A stretch of DNA of 64,000 nucleotides from contig BCJU01000001.1 in the NCBI GenBank assembly GCA_001600355.1, positions 6,904,283 through 6,968,282 on the forward strand, written 5' to 3'. Positions within the stretch are counted from its first letter, which is position 1; the number at the start of each line of letters is the position of its first letter. The notes beneath the pieces were generated by a model. It saw only the letters and a program-made list of their open reading frames with translations, did no database searches and was not told the origin of the DNA. The stretch comes from Meira nashicola (lineage: Eukaryota; Basidiomycota; Exobasidiomycetes; Exobasidiales; Brachybasidiaceae). Shown here piece after piece: positions 10,164-21,433 of the stretch. The position numbers and the translations under genes are program-made.

Positions 10164-11871
10164 TTATTGTGCAGTTCGCCAAGCAGCTCGACGAGGAACT
10201 TCCATCTTTGCAGAGATGAACCAAGTAAGGAAAGAGATTAAACAAAGAACGATCCAAATAGATTGACCATCTAAAACGTTTCCAAGAGCAGTGATTGAAA
10301 ATGCATAACCACTATTTGCTGCTATTGGACCTATTGCTCTTGCAAGTGAAGCCATTGCTTGACTCATACCATTAATGCTGCCTAATGCATTACGTTGAGG
10401 AACAACGTTATTGATACACAAATTTGAGCTTACAATCATCATTGAAGAACCACCTCGAACCAATAATAAAACGGCCAAAGAAGCAACGATTGCTTTAAAT
10501 CCAAAAGCTTTTCCAGCAAAATGTGCCAAGATGAAACATGCGAATACCATAGGTAGGACTGATAAACATTTCCTAAGGGTATTATATGGTCCGCCCCATT
10601 TACGTTCCAAATAAGGAAATAACATCAATTGAACGATGATTGTAACACATCCATTTGCTGCTAAATAAGTACCAATTTGAACTTCATTAAGTGATAATCC
10701 TCCTAGATCAAGAGGCGTATCACAAAAAAGCGGAAGGACAGCGATATAACAAATGTTGATAAAATTTATCATTCCTTGATTGACTAAAGCTAAAACTACC
10801 GGTCTAGTGAGCAATTGTCGAATAGGAGGTGGTCTTTCTTTGGCCAATTGTTCTTCCTCTTCACGTTCGTCTAACAATCTTTCTCCTTCGCCATTCTCCA
10901 TCCGATCTTGACGTTCTTTTAATCGCTTTTTGGACGGTAACGTTTCTTCTAGGAAAAAGTATCCGGTAATAAAGCCAAGAAAACAGAACAAAGATGCACT
11001 AAAGCATGGCAGCCAATAAGGATATGTTTTGAGAAATTCAGAATGTTCAAAGATTGGAAATCGTTTTGCGGGATTGCTTAATGCTCCACCTAATGCTGGT
11101 CCAATCAAAGAACCAAGTGCGAAGCTGTACAGTCACAAAAAAAAAGATGTCAATAATTCAATCTGATCCAAAAGCAAGAAACCCCTTCAACACTCACCAT
11201 AAAGGTAGCAAGCTGAATGCTCTAGCTTGATTAGTCTCATCAGTTATTTCTCCTAAAGTACTTTTGAGTACAGACATATTTGCGTTCATGAATCCTGAAA
11301 CAGATCTAGCGATAATCATTTGAGGTAAAGTTTTTGCAAGACCGAAAAAATTCATAGAAAGAGCAACGCCAAATAAACCAATTAATAAAACTGGCTTTCT
11401 TCCAATCGTATCTGAAGCTCTACCCCATAAAAATACAGTTGCAAATTGAACGATTGCAAAAACACTTTCAATTAATCCTGCCCAATATCCAATTTGCGAT
11501 CTAGGTACGTCTGGCATATTTTCACGTAACATTTTAGGTATGAATGGTAAAATGCATAAAAATGCAATTGGTTCACTTAATCTCATTACGCATAAGACAA
11601 AGATTTGCATCTTGGGTAAAGGTGTAGGAGCTCTATTTGCATCATCTATGATATCTGTTTCTGATCGTGTTTGATTATGATCACTTTCACTTTCACTATC
11701 ATCGTTACCATGATCGGAAGTTGCTATTGAGCCATATGCATGTCCGTATTCATCATTCACATTGAAACTCTTTGATCGAGTAGAACCTGAAAGGAATTGA
11801 GAAGATCTCCTTCTGCCTATCAGTGGTTGTCTCTCTTGCGGCGGTGATGATGATGCTGAAGTAGACGACAT
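10164..11871 (-). CDS. Major facilitator superfamily transporter, two exons
   Basis: Exon 1 is 11198-11871 and exon 2 is 10164-11124, joined across a 73-nt phase-2 intron (11125-11197, GTGAGT donor, TACAG acceptor), giving 544 aa. The start at 11871 is the first true ATG. The N-terminus is a long Ser- and acid-rich cytosolic tail. MFS motif A is visible as GRASDTIGRKPVLL between the second and third helices. The intron falls inside the fifth/sixth-helix region (PALGG follows it). A charged loop (about 40 residues rich in Lys, Glu and Arg) joins the two halves. It resembles the fungal YCR023C/ZIFL-like drug:H+ antiporter-1 type group, whose substrates are poorly known. It is convergent with the phosphatase gene (96-bp gap). 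Confidence 0.88.
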
Positions 11872-12234
11872 TATGACCGAATGATGATGGTCATCGTGGT
11901 TCAAAAGAAACAACTTAATCAGAGACGCACCTCCCCTGTTTTCTTAGCGTGCTGATTGATAAATGCTCTGCATGTTGAATAAGCAAAAATACAAAAATCA
12001 AAGTGGGGAAGAAGTGCTAAAAGGGAGTGTGGACAGGAAGCAGGGCAATTTCAGACTTCTTCGCGCGTTTGTGTAGTCTATAAATTATTATTATTATTTT
12101 TGGACTTCTTCTCCTTCGATTGAAGGAAAAGTTTTGAATAATATACATTTTTTAGGCTTGTTGCCGGTCTTTTCGGCACGGCACTTCGGCGGCCAATCAT
12201 GCATTGCGCCGAGCTTAAAAGAAGCTTTGTCTTT
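11872..12234. other. Intergenic spacer
   Basis: About 360 bp between two minus-strand genes, so it holds the promoter of the MFS gene. GC-rich blocks occur at 12060-12070 and 12165-12215. No gene is seen. Confidence 0.5.
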
Positions 12235-13242
12235 TCACTTTCCATTCTTGACCATTTTTATGATAGGAGCGTTTGCAGGATTGGAAGGCGGATAAACGAT
12301 ATCAAAAGGATAATCTTTATTTAAATTGAACCAAGTTAAACTTTGAAGAGATTTAAGAGTTTGACGTAATTTTGGATCGGAAAGTGTACGTAACCATTGT
12401 AATCGATCATCGATTGTTGAATTAAATTGAAGAGATGTTTCGGCGATTATATATGGCTTTGCACCATTTTGACCGTATTTTTGATAAAATGGTTGAACGA
12501 TTGAGATATACTTGTCAACATTTAAAGAATTTTTTGATTGTGCATAATAATCAAGTGCAATCAAATCATATGTACTTGGATCGGGTGCCCATCTATCAAT
12601 ATCCGTTAAACTTCCCCAATTAGGATTAAATACCATTTGAACTTTATTTTGACAATATTGTTTAGCAGCAATTGACATTTGCTTAAATGCTTCTTTGAAT
12701 GCAGCTGTATCATTATTATAAATATATTGTCCACCTGTTGGATTACCATAATAATTCATTTCATGACCAAAACGTAAACGAACTTGAACGCCTGCTTGAG
12801 TGAATTGTTGTAATACTTTTGCAACTGCTATTGCTTGAGAAGGATTTTGAGCTGTAAAACCATCATAAGATCGTAAAGGCATAATTGCAGTTTCAAAAAT
12901 TGCTCCACTTTGAATAACATCATCTTTTATTTTTAGCAATTGTTCTCCTTTAAATGGTAAACCCGGATAAACTTGTGCATACCAACCATATGTTGCAGAA
13001 CGATAAGAATTATTTATTCCAATTGCTCCTTGACTTAATACGGTGTTTATATCTTTCATTGGTGTTGGTGAAGCATCTTGTTGTGGAATAAATCCGATTG
13101 GAAGGTTATTAAACTTTAATGTGAGCTTTGTATTGCGGATAGTATAACGTCCATATGCTGAATTACTGCATAATAAAAGGCATACCATAGCGACAATGAT
13201 TGTCTTTTGGTATGTTTGGAAGAGAGAAAGGTTGGAAAGCAT
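12235..13242 (-). CDS. Secreted GH26-like glycoside hydrolase (possible beta-mannanase)
   Basis: A 335-aa protein with an N-terminal signal/anchor segment (hydrophobic 14-27, TIIVAMVCLLLCSN). The start at 13242 gives this signal and lies 73 nt after a TATA box. The (beta/alpha)8 hydrolase landmarks are VRLRFGHEMN (154-163), where Glu161 would be the acid/base in the GH26 R-x-x-HEMN signature, and IIAETS (265-270), where Glu268 would be the nucleophile. FNPNWG (205-210) and LTWFNLNKD (302-310) fit the family's aromatic substrate cleft. GH26 enzymes mostly cut beta-1,4-mannans, but some act on beta-1,3-linked or mixed glucans, so the substrate is open. No carbohydrate-binding module is seen. 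No intron. Confidence 0.7.
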   Translation of the reverse strand: MLSNLSLFQTYQKTIIVAMVCLLLCSNSAYGRYTIRNTKLTLKFNNLPIGFIPQQDASPTPMKDINTVLSQGAIGINNSYRSATYGWYAQVYPGLPFKGEQLLKIKDDVIQSGAIFETAIMPLRSYDGFTAQNPSQAIAVAKVLQQFTQAGVQVRLRFGHEMNYYGNPTGGQYIYNNDTAAFKEAFKQMSIAAKQYCQNKVQMVFNPNWGSLTDIDRWAPDPSTYDLIALDYYAQSKNSLNVDKYISIVQPFYQKYGQNGAKPYIIAETSLQFNSTIDDRLQWLRTLSDPKLRQTLKSLQSLTWFNLNKDYPFDIVYPPSNPANAPIIKMVKNGK

Positions 13243-13314
13243 TTTGATTGAAGGGGAAATTGGAAGAAGAGGTTGATGAGTTAGTCTTGGAAATTTTATT
13301 AACAAATATGCCCC

Positions 13315-13322
13315 TTTATATA
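13315..13322 (-). promoter_or_regulatory. TATA box of the GH26-like gene
   Basis: TATATAAA on the minus strand, 73 nt upstream of the ATG at 13242. Confidence 0.55.
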
Positions 13323-14163
13323 GTTTTTAATTGCGGTGTTTGAGGTATCGTATATTCTATGTTTCCATTATGTATACTAAAAATAAGCTGATTTTTGACG
13401 TTTGTTGACTTATTTTAGCGCCTAAGACCAAACACTGATAATAATCGAATGTTCATTGTAAAGCGAAACATTGATAAAAGATTTGTTGTTAAACTGCAAA
13501 TATATAAATAATGCATTGAAACAAAACGAAACAGGTTCTACTCACTTTTACGCTATATGGAACTATTTATTGACTCACTATTGAATCAATTGAAAATGAA
13601 GCTGAATTCAAGTGTAGAAGAATCATCGGTGTATGGTGGAGTAATCGATCATTCTAGATTTTATTATAGAACATGGTTTGATAAAATCATATTTACATGC
13701 AGGTACGCACGTCTACACTTGTGTCATTTTATGCCTGCGTCACGCTAATATCTCTATAAAATGGCGGTAGCTTAGTGTATTTTATTCGCGCGCCCTTTGT
13801 TGTTCTTGTTGCGTACGCGTGGTAAGAAACTGGTAAGCTTTAAAAACGATTCTAGACACAAACAAGGCAAATGGCCAGATTCAAAGGTTACCTCACCTCT
13901 TTATGACAGCGAAACATAGTAGTACATGAGTAAGTCATTTTTATATGAAACGAAACAGGTTTTATTTTATATTGCATACAAGACACAGGGTTATAATGTA
14001 TTGGTATATATATATAGAGAGGTAAAACAAACCAAGTTTCATTCAATAGGCCATTGTCTAATTGATTCTCCTTTTCCGGTCATTATAGAATGATTCAAGA
14101 CAAGAGTTGAACCTTATTATTTGTTAGTTTGAAACAGTTTTATGCACAAGACCCTTCTTCTGC
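13323..14163. other. Intergenic spacer
   Basis: About 840 bp between the GH26-like and P450 genes, both on the minus strand. It contains a GC-rich patch near 13785-13820. A 63-codon open stretch (13557-13748, plus strand) shows no motif and I do not call it. Confidence 0.5.
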
Positions 14164-16055
14164 TTATTTTTGTCTTGGTTGAATTTCTAGAATTCCATCT
14201 GGAGCGACACTTGTTGTATTCATTGGATCTGAAACAAAAAAACTATCTTTTCGAATTTGAACGTTATTTTGAGCGAAAAGCATCAAGATTACCATTTTTA
14301 ATTCTGCAATTGCTAAATGACGACCAGGACAAGCCCATCTTCCAAGTCCGAAACTGATAAAATCATGTCCACCTTGAACGGCAGGTTTATTTTGATTATA
14401 CCATTGAAATCCATCAAACATTGAACCTTTTTCACCATAATTATCGAAATGTTCATGTGCTCTTTTAACATAAGGTGCACAAAGACTGTTTTTAGGTATA
14501 ATAAATCTACCAACTTGAACATCACGAATCGTATAACGAACAGGTGCAAATGTGTCACCTTTTGTACGCATAACTTCACGTATGAAAGAATCAGTTTTAA
14601 CTAATTCACGTAAATTTTGAATTGATAAGTGTAAATTTCCTTCATCATCTTGATCAATGCATTCTTCCCATTCTTTGCGTAATTCATGCAAATATTCATC
14701 TTGCTTTTGACATAATACCATTACACACCAAACTGCTACAACTGCAGTTTGATGTATACTTGCGAAGATTATTCCAAGTGAAACTGTTGCACACCAAATA
14801 AAGTTCCAAATCGAAAGTGAACCTGTTTGTTTATTTCTATGTTTTGATGCTAATAAATCGAAAAAGGGTGCATATTCATTATGTTCAACATCAATACCAT
14901 GATTTAAATGTGCTTGTCTATTTTTCCAAAGGGTTGGTAAAATACCAAAGAAGAATTTTGGTACAACAGTTCCAAATATTGCTTGAAGAGTAGTCTTTAA
15001 TGACCAAATTGATGGAAACCTTCTCCAACCTTGCGTATTTTCATAAATTCCAGCCAAGTTTGAAATTGCAACAGTGATTGACATAAAGTGTTCTGTTATT
15101 GTTGGGTTTAAATACTTTTCACCCAAAATTAAAACTACCATTGCTTGAGCGATTGTATGATGAACCCATTCATAAACATTTTCAATCACAATTTTACCTT
15201 CTTTTACTTGATTTTGACTATTTTTAATTGCATTTGCTTCTCGTGAAAAGATTGGTGATACTTTTTCAATTACTGCTTTTAATCTTGGCGTTACACCATC
15301 TTGTACTAATCCATCTAATTCTTGAACAAAAGTACCATTTTTGAACCATAACATGAATTCCATATGTAACATGTTTGTTACTGCACGTTCAAAGCTGAAA
15401 TTTTGTGAATCTGTTAAAACATTCTTTACGTGTTTATAATCCACAACATATTCTTTTCTTCCATGACGTGGAATGATTACAACATCACCACATCCTTCAT
15501 TTTCCAATGCATTTGCATATGCTTCATGACCTTTTTCGGATAATTGAATTTCAGCCGGGATATGAACTGTAGGTGGAGTAATCTGAAGGGGAAGATTTAA
15601 AAAGTTAAGCGTGAGAACAAAGCGGTCCGCAAAGAATGTAAACAAAAAGTTACGCGCTCGGCTAAACTAGTTGCTTTTCTTATCTTCCTACTCACTTTTT
15701 TGCCTAATTGTTCTTCCTCTCTTGTATGAACAAAATAAACGATAAAACCAAGACCGCAAAGAGCTGACAAGATAAATGCAATCGAGTGTAAATTATTTGC
15801 AATAACATCTTGAGAAATACCGTGACGTGTTAAAAGATTAATATTGAAAAATGATTCTTGCTTAAGTGAAAAAGAAGGATTATTGATTGTTGATCGAACA
15901 GATGAATCAAATGGAATCAATGAAGGTAAAATCGTTTGTGACCATGAAGAATTTGAAAAAACTCCAGACAATTGCGGTATTCTAGCACTTATTGGCGCAG
16001 AAGGCGTGGCAAATTGATCAGTAGGCGATCTTTGATCGAAAAAAATGCCAAACAT
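14164..16055 (-). CDS. Cytochrome P450 monooxygenase, two exons
   Basis: Exon 1 is 15696-16055 and exon 2 is 14164-15582, separated by a 113-nt phase-0 intron (GTGAGT donor, CTTCAG acceptor); the product is 592 aa. Exon 1 encodes an unusually long N-terminal part (120 residues) with the ER anchor helix near 88-110. The heme-binding loop FGLGRWACPGR places the thiolate Cys at 538. The ExxR motif is EVMR. The I-helix reads ASIHQTA, the A-x-I-H-x-T variant of fungal P450s related to ent-kaurene oxidase, instead of the usual AGxDTT. P450s of this type often act in secondary metabolism, but no pathway gene is adjacent, so the substrate is unknown. A TATA box lies about 65-75 nt upstream. Confidence 0.92.
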
Positions 16056-16119
16056 CTTTAAAGAGATGAAGAGAAGAATGATAGAGAAGAGGTGATAAAA
16101 AGAGTAACAGGGACTTTCT

Positions 16120-16127
16120 ATATATAG
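16120..16127 (-). promoter_or_regulatory. TATA box of the P450 gene
   Basis: TATATATA within the palindrome CTATATATAG, 65-72 nt upstream of the ATG at 16055. Confidence 0.55.
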
Positions 16128-18191
16128 TCTGACTATTTATGCGCATATCTAAGGGATTTTTAAAATTAACGGTACAATGGAATGTTTGGGTACCGGTAGA
16201 GGTATTTTGCCTTGATTTCCATTATCTTGGAAAGGAATTTTCTGGATAAAGAATTTTGTAGCAAAAGCCGTACCAAATTAAAAAATAAAAACTTTATAAA
16301 TAAGTTTTTAATGTGTTAAATCAATTCCTATCGGACATTTTCCCTGAGCTAGTGAAAGCCATTTCTTCCCATTGAGGTACGTGAAAAAACAATTAAATTA
16401 AACTTTAAAAGCTAAACAACGCCGGTCAAAAATAAACAAGTTATAGGTAACTCTTGCTTCTCCGAAAAAGTCTGTTCTAAACAAGTAATGTGGCAACACC
16501 GATAAAGTGCTATTTCGTGCTTAAAGTATGATGCAATCATCGTGCCTTTTGTTGCAAATATGACTAAGTACACAGTCAGTTCGGAGTTTGAAAATTTCAG
16601 TGTTTCCTTTTATTCCGATAAAAAAAGGTCCTATCTTCTATCGGTGCAATGCCTTCAACGGCACCGGTTTTCCATTTTTTGATTCTATTTGGAAAGGTAG
16701 GGAAAATGTGCGGATCCGGGCGAAAAGAGAGTAAAAATCAGAATAGATTTACATTTGCCGTATGAAGCTAGGCAGGGGTGGTAATGGCAATTATAAAATT
16801 CATACTTTCAAGGCAATTTATCACATCTGTTAAAATATCTACCGATGTGAAATTCGAAAAATAAGGTTTGCTTTCGCTTCCATCAATATTATTTTCCTCA
16901 AGTCTAATGCCGGATCCGATCAAAATAATCAACCGAGGCCCCACAAACTCTCTCTCGATTTTGCCGCCTTTAAAAAGAAGATAAACGTTTTGAACCAACA
17001 ATACTTTTATATTTATATTTATATTTACATTTCGACGCTAATGTTAATCTTTAAACCCAGAGTGACAAACCCCTGCATTGATGATATGCGAATTATGCCT
17101 GTTTGTTTATACAAGTGTCGTCATTTAAAGTAAAGGAAATCAATGATGTAGGCAAAAGATCAGTTTATTTTTATATTTAACTCGCTTACATTATTTGATA
17201 AAAATTATAAACAGATTAATTGCAGTACCTTGAACTTTAATTTTCGGATCGCTGTGCCGCGGAAATGTACTTGTCTGTACCACTGCCATAACGAATAAAT
17301 GTTCTTTATAATTTCATTAATCGATTCTTGCTATCAAGATTACTAATTTTATCTTAATACACAGTCATCATTCGATCAATAAATCAAACCTCTCTCGATC
17401 GCACAAAAAGCCGGCTTAAAATCTGTTTATTGTTTCAGATTTAGGTTCGTGTTTGTGCCTGCACGAAAATATGCACGTCGAAGCACTTTACGCGCTTAAG
17501 AATGACGCGCTGTATTATAGATCTGTGCGCGTTTATGCATAAAAAAGGACATTCTCACTGTATGAAAAATTAAAGTTTTAAAACATATTTTGTTGGATGA
17601 AAATCTAATTTAATCGCCTTACCAATTTGGGTTGTTTAGCGTAAATATTTATGAGAATATCTTTTTTATATACATTACATTGCATATAAAAAAGTCAATC
17701 GTGTAACTTTAAATTGTTTGCCGGTTATAAGAGCTTGGTTTATTCGGGTGATTATTCTATTTAAAAGCTTATTCGTAATTCTGTTCCCTTGCAGTGACTA
17801 TATTTTTACCTTTTCATGCAGCTTCGGCTTCTCGTTTTCCGCTTAAATTTCTGTGTGGTAAGTGAGAAGTGTCTATTACTTGCTGTTGACTTTTGGACCC
17901 TGATTAAGCAAAGTAATGCTGTAAGATTAAACCATTGTACGAGATTTAATTACTTTTTTTACATTTAAGTTGGGATTTTAGTGCATGCACGTTTTTAATA
18001 CCCGTCAAGTCGGAAATAATAGGATGACCAATTTATCCCCCAGTTTTGACATCCATTCACCTGTCTTACACCGAATTATAGCCGGTAACCAAATATTATT
18101 ACCGATTCTCTCCTCAATTCATTATTCAAATTTTTGAATGTCCTTTCATCAGGTGATGTTATATTTACCTCCCGCCCCACACTCCTTATCG
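16128..18191. other. Long gene-poor intergenic region
   Basis: About 2 kb of AT-rich sequence with no convincing gene on either strand. An open stretch at 16768-17001 (minus) begins with TTG and shows no motif. A short TTTATA run (three units) lies at about 17007-17030. Confidence 0.6.
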
Positions 18192-18212
18192 CTGCACTGC
18201 ACTGCACTGCAC
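18192..18212. repeat. Pentanucleotide microsatellite (CTGCA)4
   Basis: Four perfect CTGCA units lie in the spacer near the 3' end of the guanylyltransferase gene. Confidence 0.8.
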
Positions 18213-18374
18213 ACTGCGTAATCTAATTTAGCGTCTTTTGATTGCAGTCAAGATTGATGCAAAGGAAAACAGCTATGTAGGTACATGCTTATCCGCATTC
18301 CAATCCAAACACCTATCAGTAAAGAATAATAAAAGAATAATAATTCCCACTCTAAACAAGAGAAACAAGCACCA

Positions 18375-19877
18375 TCAAGAAACAAAGTCAAATGCTTTCT
18401 TACATTTTCCCACCAACTTTTTTATATTTTGAGCTTCTGCAGTTGTGGTGACTAAGAGAGCGTCAGGTGTATCGATGATTGCTATATCTTTCAAACCATG
18501 ACAAGCAATTAAACGTCCTGATAATGGAACAAAGAATCCGGTAGAATCTGTTGCTTGAATTAGACTTGTATCGCCTAAAACTCGAATTTCATCATTTGCT
18601 TTATTATGAATTTCAGAAAGAGAAGCGAAATCTCCTACATCCTTCCAATCTAAACTTGCACAAACGACAGCCATTCGATGTTGTGCAGCTACTGGCTCAG
18701 CAATCGCATGATCGATAGAAATTGAGGCAAGATTATTCCATAACTTTTCAATTTCTTTCTCAATTTTATCTTTTTGTAAACCATTTAAGTTTTTACTCTC
18801 TGTCGAAAGACGATTGATTTCATTTATGCCGGTAAAGAGTTCATTGTGATGTTCTTGAAGCATTTGCAATAATGTTCTTGCTTTACAAACAAACATTCCA
18901 GCGTTCCATACATAATTTCCACTAGCAATAAATTCGGAGGCTATAGATTGATTTGGCTTTTCTTTAAAAGAGTTTACTGTATAAATATCTTCTTTACCTT
19001 GTTGATCAATAATTGATCCTTTATGAATATATCCAAATGCAGTTGAAGCAAATGTTGGATGTAAGCCAATTGTGACAAGTCTATTTGTTTGTTTTGCTAT
19101 TTCGTATGCTTTTATTACTGCTTCATAAAAGTTATCATCATTAGTTCGAATAAGATGATCAGCCGGAAAAGAAGCAATGATTGCATCTTCATCCCTTTGT
19201 AAAATATCAGCAGCGGCCAAAGCTAAAGCTGCCATACTATCTTTTGGACATGGCTCACTTAAAATGTTTGAAATTGGAACTTGTGTTAATTGTGTCAAAA
19301 CGCTTTCTTTATGTTTCTTTCCGGTAACGATTAAAGTTTGAATGTTTGGCGTAAGTTCGTTTAACCTTTTCACTGTTGATTGTAAAAGTGTATCTCCACT
19401 ACCTTCTAAATCTAACAAGAACTTTGGTATTGAATCTCTACTTAAAGGCCATAAACGTGTTCCTGATCCTCCAGCAGGTATAACACACCATAAATTTGGA
19501 AGATCAAATCTTGTTTTTATAATGTTCTCTTTTAATGAATCCGAAGAAGTTAATGTTAATGCTCTCGTACGTGGTGTAGAAAGGGGAGATTTGTATGCCG
19601 GAGGTGAATTTGCAAAATTGAAAGGAGTACTTGCTTTATTTGTCAACAAGATTGATTTGCATAAATCTGTCAACAAATTAAGCTGACCACGAATATCAGA
19701 GAGCTTAATGTTGCGAAAAAGAATAAGACTATGGTTAGATTGTTTCTCTTTTCTTTCGTGAAGAAAGTCAAATAAACTCACCTCGGAGGCCATAACAGAA
19801 TCATCTGTGACTCTATTCGATAAGCCAAGTGATGACATATTGATAAGCGGTATTTGATTTTCTTTAATAGCAGCCAT
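18375..19877 (-). CDS. Mannose-1-phosphate guanylyltransferase, bacterial ManC-like
   Basis: Makes GDP-mannose from mannose-1-phosphate and GTP, the donor for mannan and glycan synthesis. Open as 500 aa; the catalytic domain begins at about residue 130. Nucleotidyltransferase motifs in order are IPAGGSGTRLWPLSR, PKFLLDLEG, EPCPKDSMAALALAAA, SFPADHLI, FKEKP, YVWNAGMF and DWKDVGDF. This set is the bacterial (ManC/RfbM, actinobacterial-looking) type, not the eukaryotic Psa1/Mpg1 type with its left-handed helix domain. There is no isomerase domain. The N-terminal ~125 residues are non-homologous. They contain a perfect 3n intron candidate (19683-19781, GTGAGT...GTCAG, 99 nt, CTGAT branch site); if it is spliced the protein is 467 aa. 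Transfer from bacteria is an inference. Confidence 0.85.
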   Translation of the reverse strand: MAAIKENQIPLINMSSLGLSNRVTDDSVMASEVSLFDFLHERKEKQSNHSLILFRNIKLSDIRGQLNLLTDLCKSILLTNKASTPFNFANSPPAYKSPLSTPRTRALTLTSSDSLKENIIKTRFDLPNLWCVIPAGGSGTRLWPLSRDSIPKFLLDLEGSGDTLLQSTVKRLNELTPNIQTLIVTGKKHKESVLTQLTQVPISNILSEPCPKDSMAALALAAADILQRDEDAIIASFPADHLIRTNDDNFYEAVIKAYEIAKQTNRLVTIGLHPTFASTAFGYIHKGSIIDQQGKEDIYTVNSFKEKPNQSIASEFIASGNYVWNAGMFVCKARTLLQMLQEHHNELFTGINEINRLSTESKNLNGLQKDKIEKEIEKLWNNLASISIDHAIAEPVAAQHRMAVVCASLDWKDVGDFASLSEIHNKANDEIRVLGDTSLIQATDSTGFFVPLSGRLIACHGLKDIAIIDTPDALLVTTTAEAQNIKKLVGKCKKAFDFVS

Positions 19878-19942
19878 CTCGGAAAGGTGATGATGAATGT
19901 ATAGACTTTATCGACTTTATTTTGATCACTATTTAAGATGAA

Positions 19943-19943
<1 letters not shown>

Positions 19944-19979
<36 letters not shown>
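19944..19979. repeat. (TA)18 dinucleotide microsatellite
   Basis: 36 bp of perfect TA repeat, about 67-102 bp upstream of the guanylyltransferase ATG, in the position where other genes here have a TATA box. It is probably length-polymorphic. Confidence 0.9.
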
Positions 19980-19980
<1 letters not shown>

Positions 19981-21330
19981 TGATTCGCCTTTCGATATCA
20001 TAAAGAGTATTCATTGCTAAAGAATATAACTTTCATGGTCAAGAAGAAGAAGAACGAATCTTACTTTTTTCTCTCTTCCTATAACCATTTGCGTATTTGT
20101 GGCTATTTGTAAGAAATCTTTGGGGCGATAAAGATTTAGGTGAAAATTACAATATCTCAGCAATCACGTTTCAATCTTTCACACGCTCCGGGGTATTGAT
20201 TATCTATAATTCTGTATATTGTTCTTTATCTATAAATGTACACGCATAAGATTAAGCTACCTTTCTCGCTTACCGGAAGCGTTAATTGGTTATCTACGTG
20301 GTAAGGTCACAGTGACAAAATTATGAGCGATACGATCCGCTTTGTCTCGCGACGAATATTTCATTTATACGATCCATGAGGTAAGGCAAAGATGAAGGCG
20401 TGGCTAAGACATACGTCATTGTACTCGATCCTGATTTATTCCGGGTGATGGGAAGAATTTTTTAATTAATATTCTGTTTGTTTACACTCTAGCTGTTCCT
20501 GTCTTTTAGCCGTTCCTAACTTTTTTTTTTTTCTAGAACTTTATTCCCGCTCTTTCGGTCATTACTTTCAATAAATCACCGTAACGGCAAAAGATCAGTA
20601 TATGAAAATCATTACTTTACCCAATCGAGTGGTAAAAATATAAAGTTTAAAACTCTTATTGTTTGAAGTACACTGACATCGATAAATAAGACAAAAGTAT
20701 ACTTTGTGCACATGCGGAATGAAAATCCTATTTATCACGTAAGAAAAAGAAAAGAAGAATTGCCGAATTTGGAAGGTTGGCGCCAAGACAGGGGAAGAGG
20801 GACGCGATCTTTGTCTTGAACCGAATATGCGCCGGCGCAGCGCAGAGCTGGTACATGCATGGAAAGGGCCGTGTTCTTTTTAGCGTCCCCAAAAAACCGG
20901 TGTGGCTTTTCTGGGCAACCGTTGAAGCGGAAGAGAATACAGCAATTGTAGAAGGCAATGAAAACCACCGATCTTAATTATTTATGTACGTTTTATTACG
21001 CTTCTCGCAGCATAGATACAGTGTTAATATTAAATCGGGAGTATTTTCAAAAGGCGAATTGTATCTGCCATTTTTTTCAGACTCAGATATTCGAAATACC
21101 CCTTCATTTGGAATGAAAGGATTATCCTGTTTGCATTAAAGTCTTCATCGGTGGCTTTTCGGAGCAAGTTTATGCTTGACATCAAAGGCAACGTCAGCTG
21201 TCTAAGTAAAGGGATTTCTCCGCGGAGACAAAAGTTGATAAAAGCTTTGTTTAATCGGATTCTTACCAAATGAAACTAATGATGAAGTTACTCACAAATC
21301 TTCAACGAATCATTACCACTATAAATATTA
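19980..21330. other. Intergenic region
   Basis: About 1.35 kb between two divergent genes. A GC-richer patch at 20760-20960 is open on both strands, but neither reading has a recognisable motif, so I do not call a gene. The rest is AT-rich. Confidence 0.55.
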
Positions 21331-21340
21331 TATATAAATA
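21331..21340 (+). promoter_or_regulatory. TATA box of the orphan 504-aa gene
   Basis: TATATAAATA lies about 94-103 nt upstream of the ATG at 21434. Confidence 0.55.
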
Positions 21341-21433
21341 GGTCTTTTAACATTTTACCATTTTCTCACAACACCCTCTTTTATTAATTTTAGTACCTAT
21401 CTCTCTTACCTTTCTTCGATAAAAAGCATCAAG

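Noticed and set aside
16768..17001. 77-codon minus-strand open stretch.
   Set aside because: TTG start, no motif, surrounded by gene-free AT-rich sequence.
20595..20977. Overlapping open stretches on both strands in a GC-rich patch.
   Set aside because: Both strands are equally open because of base composition; no family resemblance.
21030..21269. 79-codon minus-strand open stretch upstream of the orphan gene.
   Set aside because: TTG start and no recognisable feature.
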